Shown here one piece after another: positions 1 through 5,415 of a stretch of DNA of 5,415 nt (position 1 is its first letter; every line of letters begins with the position of its first letter). The position numbers and the translations under genes were made by a program. The notes beneath the pieces were generated by a model. That model ran no database searches. It worked only from the letters and a program-made list of their open reading frames with translations, and was not told the origin of the DNA. Source of the stretch: CAYFKJ01 sp964401845 (GTDB taxonomy: Bacteria; Pseudomonadota; Alphaproteobacteria; UBA2966); contig CAYOAD010000239.1 in NCBI GenBank assembly GCA_964401845.1, positions 1 to 5,415 of the forward strand. Direction: 5' to 3'.

Positions 1-3
1 GAG

Positions 4-972
4 ATGATCCGAATGTTGAACCCGCAGATTAACATGAAATTCGCTGGAATCATGGCTGCCGCAGGCGCCATGGTGATCGCTAGTGTGACCACGGCCACTG
101 TTCAGGCGGCCGAATACCCCGCCAAGCCGGTAACGCTGATCGTGCCCTACCGGGCGGGCGGCAGTACCGAAACAATGGCGCAAATTCTTTCCAAGGCGAT
201 CGCCAAGAACCTGGGTCAGAAGGTAATCGTCAAAACCAAACCCGGCGCCGGCGGGGCCATCGGTTCGACCTTGGTGGCGAAGTCCAAACCGGACGGATAC
301 ACACTGCTGTTCGCGGCCGCGACCACGATCACTTGGGAACCCCTGTCCAAGAAGGGTATCGCCTACACGGCGGATAGCTTTTCATATGTCGCCGGTGTCA
401 CCGACTACCAGATGGCTTTCGTTACGACGCCGGGCGGGCCCTATAAGACATTCTCCGAACTCATCGCCTACGCCAAGAAAAATCCCGGCATGAACGTGGC
501 CGATCAGGGCGGCATTTCGCGCGCCTTCATCAACTATATCGGCAAGAAGGAAAATCTGGACTGGACCGCGATTCCCACCCGGGGCGGCGGTGAGATGGTC
601 CCGTTCATGTTCGGCAACAAGGTGGATTTTGCCTGGTCGGGCGGCGTTCACAACAAGTACGGCGACAAGTTCATCGTGCTCGCGTCCTGCCTGGCTGACC
701 GCCTTGCCTCGGCGCCGGACGCACCCTCGGTGCAGGAGCTTTATGGCATCTCAATGCCCGGAACGGCGTTGATCGCGGCGCCGAAGGGAACGCCCGCGGC
801 GGCTATCGCCAAGGTTCAGGACGCCATCCAGGCCTCCATGGACGATCCCGACTTCACCGCCATCCTGGGCCGGTTGAAGTTTCCCAAAACGTTTGTGCCG
901 TCGGCCCAACTGACTAAGAATATCGCGGCCATGACCGTCAGCCTCAAGAAAGTGCTGGCGGCGACGCAGTAA
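4..972 (+). CDS. tctC: TTT-family periplasmic solute-binding protein (TctC/Bug family)
   Basis: Periplasmic substrate-binding component of a tripartite tricarboxylate transporter; it captures a small, probably carboxylate, solute and hands it to TctAB. The 322-residue product has the usual family length. Residues 11-35 form a Sec signal peptide (MKF start, hydrophobic core, likely cleavage after VQA at 33-35). The mature N-terminus carries the family signature: YPAKPVTLIVPY (38-49), GGSTE (52-56), LGQKVIV (70-76), PGAGGAIG (80-87) and PDGYTLL (96-102). The C-terminal part has the typical APKGTP (259-264) followed by an amphipathic helix and DPDF (281-284). The start is uncertain: ATG at 4, 13 and 34 are all possible, a GAG at 1-3 could serve the ATG at 13, and the frame is open to the window edge. 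Signature positions E56, Q60 and T78 replace the more usual Asp, Arg and Asn. It is first of the tctC-tctB-tctA set. Family call is firm; substrate unknown. Confidence 0.93.
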   Translation: MIRMLNPQINMKFAGIMAAAGAMVIASVTTATVQAAEYPAKPVTLIVPYRAGGSTETMAQILSKAIAKNLGQKVIVKTKPGAGGAIGSTLVAKSKPDGYTLLFAAATTITWEPLSKKGIAYTADSFSYVAGVTDYQMAFVTTPGGPYKTFSELIAYAKKNPGMNVADQGGISRAFINYIGKKENLDWTAIPTRGGGEMVPFMFGNKVDFAWSGGVHNKYGDKFIVLASCLADRLASAPDAPSVQELYGISMPGTALIAAPKGTPAAAIAKVQDAIQASMDDPDFTAILGRLKFPKTFVPSAQLTKNIAAMTVSLKKVLAATQ

Positions 973-979
973 CGTGCGC

Positions 980-1006
980 GGGGCATCGGGTTGAGCCCGG
1001 TGCCCC
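980..1006 (+). promoter_or_regulatory. Intercistronic stem-loop between tctC and tctB
   Basis: The left arm at 980-990 (GGGGCATCGGG) pairs over all 11 positions with the right arm at 996-1006 (CCCGGTGCCCC), with a single T-G wobble and a five-base loop TTGAG. The hairpin begins 8 bases after the tctC stop. No T-run follows the right arm, so it does not look like an intrinsic terminator. Stable hairpins placed after a binding-protein gene commonly protect the upstream message from 3' exonucleases or partly attenuate downstream transcription. Either would give more TctC than TctB/TctA. The structure is seen directly; the role is inferred. Confidence 0.65.
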
Positions 1007-1011
1007 CGTCC

Positions 1012-1018
1012 AGAAGGG
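1012..1018 (+). promoter_or_regulatory. Ribosome binding site for tctB
   Basis: AGAAGGG lies nine bases before the TTG at 1028 and is the best Shine-Dalgarno match in the tctC-tctB gap. A second AGG at 1021-1023 is only four bases away. This supports the rare TTG start rather than the in-frame GTG at 1061, which would cut into the first membrane helix. Confidence 0.55.
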
Positions 1019-1027
1019 ATAGGTCGG

Positions 1028-1501
1028 TTGCGAACCACCAACCTGGTATCGAGCATTGTCGTGGCCGTTGGCTCGGTCCTCCTGCTTGCCTGGCTCATCC
1101 CGGGCTATACCGCGCCGGCGCAAAGCCCGCTTGATATTCCGCCCGCGCGGCTTCCCTCGATCGCCATTTGGACCTGTCTGATCACCGCCGTGATAATGGG
1201 CATCGGCGCTTTCCGTGCCAAGGCCGGTGACGGGCATTCCGATGACGAGGAATTCGGCGACACCGCGACCGGGATCGGCGGGGAGGAACTGATCCGCATC
1301 GCCATTCTGATTGCCCTGGTTGCGGCCATCGCGGTCGCCATGCCGCTGGCCGGCTTCGAGATCACCATGGGCGTTCTTCTGGTGGCCATGATGGTTTTCC
1401 TCAGACAGCGCAGCTACGCCGTGCTGCTGGCCGTGGCACTCATCGTCCCTGTCGGATTGTCGCAGTTGATCTGGCACGTCTTTACGGTCGAGCTCCCTTA
1501 G
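1028..1501 (+). CDS. tctB: TTT-family small membrane subunit TctB
   Basis: Small integral membrane subunit of the tripartite tricarboxylate transporter, thought to act with TctA in the inner membrane; its exact role in the family is poorly understood. The product has 157 residues, close to the family norm. Hydrophobic segments lie at about 7-25, 44-62, 89-105, 111-125 and 130-150. An acidic, hydrophilic loop at about 65-88 (DDEE at 72-75) separates the second and third. Members usually have four helices; here the C-terminal hydrophobic stretch could be read as two or three. The call rests on length, topology and position between tctC and tctA more than on strong motifs, since this family is poorly conserved. 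The start is TTG, chosen for the AGAAGGG upstream. The stop codon is part of the tctA ribosome binding site, so the two are probably translated together. Confidence 0.88.
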   Translation: MRTTNLVSSIVVAVGSVLLLAWLIPGYTAPAQSPLDIPPARLPSIAIWTCLITAVIMGIGAFRAKAGDGHSDDEEFGDTATGIGGEELIRIAILIALVAAIAVAMPLAGFEITMGVLLVAMMVFLRQRSYAVLLAVALIVPVGLSQLIWHVFTVELP

Positions 1502-1503
1502 GG
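1500..1503 (+). promoter_or_regulatory. tctA ribosome binding site overlapping the tctB stop
   Basis: AGGG at 1500-1503 is seven bases from the tctA ATG at 1511, and its first two bases are the last two of the tctB TAG stop (1499-1501). A ribosome finishing tctB therefore covers the tctA start region. This is a typical layout for translational coupling of subunits made in fixed proportion. Confidence 0.6.
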
Positions 1504-1510
1504 CCGCGCG

Positions 1511-2995
1511 ATGATTGAAAGCTTGCTCACAGGCTTCGAGGCCGCCATGACGCTGACGAACATGGCGTTCATTTGCGGCGGCGTCCTGCTGGGGATTGTG
1601 TTCGGTGTCCTGCCGGGCATCGGCAGCGTAACCGCGCTGGCGATCCTGGTACCGGTCACGTTCTATATGTCGCCGCTGGCGGCCATCGCATTTCTGGTCG
1701 GCATCAACAAGGGCGGCACCTCCGGCGGCGCGGTGCCGGCGGTACTGATCAATGCGCCCGGCACGCCGGAGGCCGCGGCCACGGCGCGTGACGGCTATCC
1801 GCTGGCGCGACAGGGGAAGCCTGAGAAAGCCATGAAGACGGCGCTCTACTCCTCCGTCTGCGGCGATACCTTTTCCGACATCATGCTGATCCTGCTGGCG
1901 GCGCCCTTCGCCTCGGTGGCGCTCCTGTTCGGGCCGGCCGAATTCACCTCGATCATTCTTTTCTCCTTCACGCTGATTGCGGCGCTGGCGGCGCGTTCGC
2001 TGACGAAGGGCATCATGTCGGCGGCACTCGGCGTCTTCCTTTCCACCATCGGGCTCGACCCGGTCGACAGCACTGAACGCATGACCTTCGGCCGCATCGA
2101 GTTGTTCGACGGCATCTCGCTGCCCGCCATCGCCATCGGTACCTTGGCGCTGAGCTCAGTGTTGGTGCAAATCTTCGACATCAATAAACACGGTGCGCCC
2201 GAGGTGCCGCCGCGCGACGACACGTTCAAGGCCGACAACAGCCTGAAGCCCGGCGAGTTCTGGGGCAACTGGCGCACCCTGCTGCGTTCGGCCTCGATCG
2301 GGACGGGGATCGGCATGCTGCCCGGACTGGGTGTCTCGCTGGCGGCCTTCCTCGGCTACGGCGCCGCCCAGCGGGCTTCCAAAACGCCGGAAAAATTCGG
2401 CACCGGCGCCGTCGAGGGCATTCAGGCCACTGAAGCCGCCAACAGCGCCGTGGTCGGCGCCAACCTGATTCCGACAATTTCCCTGGGCATTCCGGGCAAT
2501 GTCGCGGCTGCGCTGCTGGTCAGCGCCTTCATGATCCACGGCGTCGTTCCCGGACCGCTGATGATGGTCGAACATGCCGAACTGGTCTATTCGATCTTCG
2601 CCTCGATGCTGATGGCCAACGTCGCCCACCTTCTGATCGGCCGCATCGGCATCCGCATCTGGAGCCAGATCCTGCGCGTGCCGCAGAACATCGTCCTGCC
2701 CATCGTCGTCGTCTTCTGCGTGGTCGGCGTCTATGTCCAGAGCAGTTCGATGTTCGACGTCGTGTTGATGCTGGCGTTCGCCGCGTTGGGCTATGCCATG
2801 AGGCGGTCCGGCTTTTCCATCGTCTGCCTGATCATCGGCTTTCTCCTGGGGCCGCTGTTCGAACTTTCGTTCCGCCAGACCATGCTGATGTACCGGTCCG
2901 ATCTCAGCATCATGCTGACCAGCCCCATTTCTCTGATCTTCGTCGCTTTGACTGTTTACTTCCTCTGGCGTTTCGGGTTTCAAAGAAGGAAGTAA
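1511..2995 (+). CDS. tctA: TTT-family large membrane subunit TctA
   Basis: Main translocation subunit of the tripartite tricarboxylate transporter in the inner membrane. It moves the solute delivered by the TctC-type protein, with ion coupling in characterised members. The 494-residue length is typical. It has about 10-12 hydrophobic helices and the two related signature halves of the family: GVLPGIG (32-38) in the first and GMLPGLG (268-274) in the second. Further markers are INAPGTP (80-86), DGYPLARQGK (94-103), FGTGAVEGIQATEAANSA (296-313), LIPTISLGIPG (319-329) and HGVVPGP (343-349). The segment at 65-73 reads NKGGTSGGA where many members have a Tyr-rich Y-Y-G-x-x-Y-G-G-S, so this is a variant subgroup. 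A large hydrophilic loop lies at about 224-255. The ATG sits nine bases after tctB with a coupled ribosome binding site. Family identity is firm; substrate and coupling ion are unknown. Confidence 0.96.
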   Translation: MIESLLTGFEAAMTLTNMAFICGGVLLGIVFGVLPGIGSVTALAILVPVTFYMSPLAAIAFLVGINKGGTSGGAVPAVLINAPGTPEAAATARDGYPLARQGKPEKAMKTALYSSVCGDTFSDIMLILLAAPFASVALLFGPAEFTSIILFSFTLIAALAARSLTKGIMSAALGVFLSTIGLDPVDSTERMTFGRIELFDGISLPAIAIGTLALSSVLVQIFDINKHGAPEVPPRDDTFKADNSLKPGEFWGNWRTLLRSASIGTGIGMLPGLGVSLAAFLGYGAAQRASKTPEKFGTGAVEGIQATEAANSAVVGANLIPTISLGIPGNVAAALLVSAFMIHGVVPGPLMMVEHAELVYSIFASMLMANVAHLLIGRIGIRIWSQILRVPQNIVLPIVVVFCVVGVYVQSSSMFDVVLMLAFAALGYAMRRSGFSIVCLIIGFLLGPLFELSFRQTMLMYRSDLSIMLTSPISLIFVALTVYFLWRFGFQRRK

Positions 2996-3040
2996 CATTT
3001 TCCGCGGTGCCGGTAGGGCGCTGCCTATAGCCGAGACCGA

Positions 3041-3847
3041 ATGAGACAACCGCCAGCAGATACCGACCTGGACAAACAGGTGCGCCTCGAAGCGCTCCAT
3101 GATACCTACTCGCGCCGCCAGGACGGGCCGGGCACGAAAACCGAAAAACTTCGGGACGCATTCATCGAGACCATCGAGCTTGGTATTTGGCGGCCCAGCG
3201 ATCCGGTGCCGACCGAAAAAGAACTGCTGTCCGTGCTGCCGATCAGCCAGGGCACCGTTCAGGCCGCCATGCGGCGGCTGGCCGAGGACGGCATCGTGGT
3301 GCGCAAACGCGGCGCCGGTAGCCGAATTTCGTCCGCCGGTTCACGCGCCAATATCCCCTGGTACATGCGTTTCCGCCCCTCCGACGGAGCCGATTTTGCG
3401 TCGGTCGGGATCGTCAGCGCCACGATTTCGGAAATTCATGAATTGGGCCCGTGGTCTGAAGCCTTGGGTACCAAGCGGTCGTCCGTCAAGCTGGAACGGA
3501 CCCTCAGGATCGCCGATACCTTCGACGTGTTTGCCGTCGCCTACCTCGATGCCGGGCGGTTCAGGCCCTTGCTGGATTTTTCCAAGGAAATCATGGGCTA
3601 CACCCATCTGCGCCATCTGTTGCATGACCGCTTTAACATGCCGACCCTGCGCGCCCATGAAACAGCCAGCATGCGCGTCGCGTCGCCCCACGTGGCTGAG
3701 GTCGTCGGCGTTGCGCCGGAGACGCCGGTCCTCACCCTTAGAACGGTCAACCTGTCACTGCACGAGGAGCCGATCGTTTACCAGGAGTTCCACATCCCGC
3801 CGAACGATTATCTCCTCGACCTGTCGCGCCGCCGGGGCCGCGGGTAG
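3041..3847 (+). CDS. GntR-family transcriptional regulator, HutC subfamily (UTRA domain)
   Basis: DNA-binding regulator of 268 residues with a ligand-sensing domain. Residues 32-96 form the GntR winged helix: PVPTEKELL at 55-63, recognition helix ISQGTVQAAMRRL at 68-80, and wing EDGIVVRKRGAGSRIS at 82-97. Residues about 120-262 fit a UTRA effector-binding domain, with AYLDAGRF (167-174), the helix around HLRHLL (189-194), the strand around LTLRTVNLS (231-239) and PIVYQEFHIPPNDYLLDL (244-261) at the end. UTRA domains bind small metabolites, often the substrate or product of the adjacent operon. It lies 45 bases after tctA on the same strand, so it may be the last gene of the operon and control it. 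The ATG is the first start after an in-frame stop at 3014-3016; the ribosome binding site is weak (GAG at 3033-3035). The usual Arg residues of the recognition helix are Gln (Q70, Q74). Family is firm; target and ligand are inferred only. Confidence 0.93.
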   Translation: MRQPPADTDLDKQVRLEALHDTYSRRQDGPGTKTEKLRDAFIETIELGIWRPSDPVPTEKELLSVLPISQGTVQAAMRRLAEDGIVVRKRGAGSRISSAGSRANIPWYMRFRPSDGADFASVGIVSATISEIHELGPWSEALGTKRSSVKLERTLRIADTFDVFAVAYLDAGRFRPLLDFSKEIMGYTHLRHLLHDRFNMPTLRAHETASMRVASPHVAEVVGVAPETPVLTLRTVNLSLHEEPIVYQEFHIPPNDYLLDLSRRRGRG

Positions 3848-3852
3848 CGCCC

Positions 3853-5124
3853 TCAGTCTTCCAAGCTGCGATTTCTCTCGAGCCGTCCCGCCACCACGTA
3901 CCAAACGACCGCCAAGACCTGCACGAGTGCCAGCACGCCAAAGGCGGCCTGATAGGCCTCCGGGCGGTAGCCGCCGCTTTCGGCCAGGGGGAAGAGGTCG
4001 ATGATGGCGCCGACGGCGTACTGGCCGGCAAAGGCGCTGGCGAAGACCAGCACGTTGAGTGCGGTGTTCGAACGGGCCGATAGACTGGCGGGAAAGTGCT
4101 GTGACAGCACGGCGAAAGCCATGGCCGAAAAATTACTCACCAGCCCGAAGACGAACCAGATCGCGTAACTGAAGGAGACCGGCTCCAGCAGGACGACGAT
4201 CTGGACCAGCGTGAAGGCCATCACGCCAAGCACCATGACGGTGCGGGGCGGGATATTCCATCGGCGATAAGCGATATCCGAAATAACGCCCATGGCGGCG
4301 AACCCGCAGGTCATGGCCAGTGCGATGAGGAAGAGGTGGGTCGCCACGGCGCCGTCGTCGAGGCCGGCCACGTCCCGCAGCCAGGGGCCGGCCCACAGGC
4401 CTTGAATCGCCATACCGGCGCTGGCGGAGGTGAAGGCAAGCGGGCCCACCCGCCAGAACAGACCGGTGCGGTAAACATTGAGAATGCCCTTGAACTGCTC
4501 GCGCAAAGGCTCGATGGGATCGGTGTTGGGCTTTTCGGGCGTGAGGAACAGGATGACGAAGGCGATCAAGGCGGTGGCCATGCCGATGCCGCCGTAAACG
4601 CCGCGCCAATCCGTGACGGCCATGGCGGCTTCGACCGGGACCGTGGCCGACATGGCGCCCAAACCGCCAAAGGCCATGAACAGGCCATTGACCAGGGGAA
4701 TGCGGTCGCGCGGAAACCACAGCACGATGGCCTTGAAGGACGACATAAGGCCGCCCGACACACCCAGGCCGATCATCGCGCGGCCAATGAACAGCGTCGA
4801 TTTACTGTCGCCGATGGCGAAGATGAAGGCGCCCGCCGCCGCCGTCATCAGCAAGGCGAACTGTACTTTGGGCGGGCCGTAGCGGTCGAGCAGGAGGCCC
4901 AGCGGGATTTGAAATGCGGCAAAGGCCATAAAGTAGGCGGCGGTCAAAAGCCCGAGATCACCGGCGCCGAGCCCGATATCGGCGATTAGGCTGGGCGCGA
5001 TGACGGCGTTTACCGAGCGGAAGAAATACGACATGTAGTACCCGCCGGCGAAAGGCAGGAACACGGTCAGGATTACGCGGGTAACAGACAGACTCTGAAC
5101 GCGATGATCGGCAATCGACATCAC
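3853..5124 (-). CDS. Major facilitator superfamily (MFS) transporter, substrate unknown
   Basis: Secondary transporter of the inner membrane, 423 residues with 12 predicted helices in two six-helix halves. Helices lie at about 15-35, 52-73, 88-104, 110-131, 145-165 and 177-195, then, after a hydrophilic central loop (196-222), at 225-246, 260-283, 295-313, 318-341, 355-378 and 393-413. The MFS motif A is clear in the loop between helices 2 and 3: G76, D80, R81, G83 in PLGLLLDRYGPPKV. Helix 4 begins with GRAMIGLG (114-121), carrying the conserved Arg. A weaker motif A copy, GVISD (279-283), follows helix 8. R36 lies at the end of helix 1 (FFRSVNAVIAP), typical of a proteobacterial MFS group without a settled substrate. 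The start is GTG at 5124 or ATG at 5121; an in-frame stop at 5158-5160 limits it, and no strong ribosome binding site is seen. It converges on the GntR gene, with 5 bases between stops. Direction of transport cannot be told. Confidence 0.93.
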   Translation of the reverse strand: MMSIADHRVQSLSVTRVILTVFLPFAGGYYMSYFFRSVNAVIAPSLIADIGLGAGDLGLLTAAYFMAFAAFQIPLGLLLDRYGPPKVQFALLMTAAAGAFIFAIGDSKSTLFIGRAMIGLGVSGGLMSSFKAIVLWFPRDRIPLVNGLFMAFGGLGAMSATVPVEAAMAVTDWRGVYGGIGMATALIAFVILFLTPEKPNTDPIEPLREQFKGILNVYRTGLFWRVGPLAFTSASAGMAIQGLWAGPWLRDVAGLDDGAVATHLFLIALAMTCGFAAMGVISDIAYRRWNIPPRTVMVLGVMAFTLVQIVVLLEPVSFSYAIWFVFGLVSNFSAMAFAVLSQHFPASLSARSNTALNVLVFASAFAGQYAVGAIIDLFPLAESGGYRPEAYQAAFGVLALVQVLAVVWYVVAGRLERNRSLED

Positions 5125-5146
5125 AAAGGTGTAGCGCCTAAGGGAG

Positions 5147-5172
5147 ACGAAGGAAAGTTACAAAGGAAACTT
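5147..5172. repeat. Tandem 13-base near-repeat upstream of the MFS gene
   Basis: ACGAAGGAAAGTT (5147-5159) is followed directly by ACAAAGGAAACTT (5160-5172); 11 of 13 positions agree. A shorter match, ACAAAGG, recurs at 5123-5129 over the MFS start. Within the block AAGTT (5155-5159) and AACTT (5168-5172) also form a 5-bp inverted repeat. It lies in the 57-base gap between the SPOR-domain gene and the MFS gene, and is richer in A and T than its surroundings. It may be an operator or chance; no promoter boxes stand out. Confidence 0.4.
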
Positions 5173-5181
5173 GGAGCCGCC

Positions 5182-5415
5182 CTAACGCTGCGCCAGTTCA
5201 AGCGTCGTTTCGCCCTCCGGCGTCACCGGCATGCATTTGATCGACTTAAGCTTGAGAATGCGGCAGGCGGTTCGGGCGTCGTCCTTGCGCAGGCCGACCA
5301 GGCGGGCGCGGTAGACCTCCTTGCCCTTGCGCTCGATCAGGTCGATCGAGGGGCGGGCGTGCATCAGGATCTTGGGCAGGGCGCCGGCGGCCCGGTGCAC
5401 CCTGTTTTGGGCGGT
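5182..5415 (-). CDS. SPOR-domain protein, C-terminal fragment (possibly a D-Ala-D-Ala carboxypeptidase)
   Basis: The C-terminal 77 codons of a gene that enters from the right edge. The frame is open through 5415, so the GTG at 5400-5398 is most likely an internal Val and not a start. The fragment reads as the later part of a SPOR domain: an Ala-rich helix (VHRAAGALPKIL), a strand (ARPSIDLIERKGK), then YRARLVGL, a second helix with a Cys (DDARTACRILKL) and a final strand (SIKCMPV). SPOR domains bind peptidoglycan stripped of peptide stems and direct proteins to division sites. In alphaproteobacteria this style of domain, with YRARL.GL and AC..L, often ends a DacC-like penicillin-binding carboxypeptidase, but other SPOR proteins are possible. 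The catalytic part lies outside the window. It ends with TAG 57 bases before the MFS gene on the same strand; functional linkage to it is not evident. Confidence 0.75.
   Translation of the reverse strand, partial: TAQNRVHRAAGALPKILMHARPSIDLIERKGKEVYRARLVGLRKDDARTACRILKLKSIKCMPVTPEGETTLELAQR

Noticed and set aside
980..1006. Reading the tctC-tctB hairpin as an intrinsic terminator
   Set aside because: No T-tract follows the right arm, and tctB and tctA must normally be made with tctC.
944..1477. Open frame of 177 codons on the - strand opposite tctB
   Set aside because: The composition is dominated by Asp, Gly, His and Gln and no domain is visible. The + strand frame has the expected TctB topology and ribosome binding site.
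3014..3027. Imperfect palindrome TAGG-N6-CCTA before the GntR gene, considered as an operator or terminator
   Set aside because: Only four base pairs per arm, no T-run, and no match to the known HutC-type GT..TA..AC operator pattern. A match this short is expected by chance.
2156..3100. Long open frame on the - strand opposite tctA (314 codons)
   Set aside because: It lies wholly opposite a clear TctA gene. Its translation is rich in Asp, Gln, His and Arg with no domain, as expected for the antisense shadow of a high-GC membrane-protein gene.
3099..4004. Open frame of 301 codons on the + strand overlapping the GntR and MFS genes
   Set aside because: Its translation is rich in Arg, Pro, Ser and Cys without a recognisable fold. 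The GntR frame in the same stretch has an intact winged helix and UTRA domain.
4336..4989. Open frame of 217 codons on the + strand within the MFS gene
   Set aside because: Antisense shadow: low-complexity Gly, His, Gln and Arg composition, while the - strand encodes a full 12-helix transporter with motif A.
5182..5400. Treating the right-edge reading frame as a complete small gene starting with GTG at 5400
   Set aside because: The frame stays open to the window edge, and the encoded residues begin in the middle of a SPOR domain, so it is the end of a longer protein.

Overview
The window is a stretch of high-GC chromosome, probably from an alphaproteobacterium, perhaps of the Rhodospirillales type. 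That assignment rests on codon and base composition, on a tripartite tricarboxylate transporter (TTT) operon, and on a C-terminal SPOR domain resembling those of alphaproteobacterial D-Ala-D-Ala carboxypeptidases. It comes from family recognition by eye, not from a search. The window is almost fully coding: no gene-free stretch exceeds about 60 bases.

Left two-thirds, + strand: a complete TTT set in the usual order. A secreted substrate-binding protein (TctC family, 4-972) is followed by the small membrane subunit (TctB, 1028-1501) and the large membrane subunit (TctA, 1511-2995). A GntR regulator of the HutC type with a UTRA ligand domain (3041-3847) follows after 45 bases and is the likely regulator of the operon. 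A strong 11-bp stem-loop without a U-tract lies between tctC and tctB. The tctA ribosome binding site overlaps the tctB stop codon. Together these suggest excess binding protein relative to the membrane subunits, and coupled synthesis of TctB and TctA.

Right third, - strand: a 12-helix major facilitator (MFS) transporter (3853-5124) runs convergently into the GntR gene with only 5 bases between the stop codons. Upstream of it on the same strand, and running off the right edge, is the C-terminal end of a SPOR-domain protein (5182-5415), probably a cell-wall enzyme.

The transporter most likely imports a small carboxylic acid using the membrane potential or proton gradient, but the substrate cannot be read from sequence. 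Several signature positions differ from the usual family consensus: the binding-protein motif, the first TctA signature, and the recognition helix of the GntR protein. These are the main points worth a second look. I saw no mobile element, CRISPR array, RNA gene, phage or defence gene, and no clear sign of an undescribed system.
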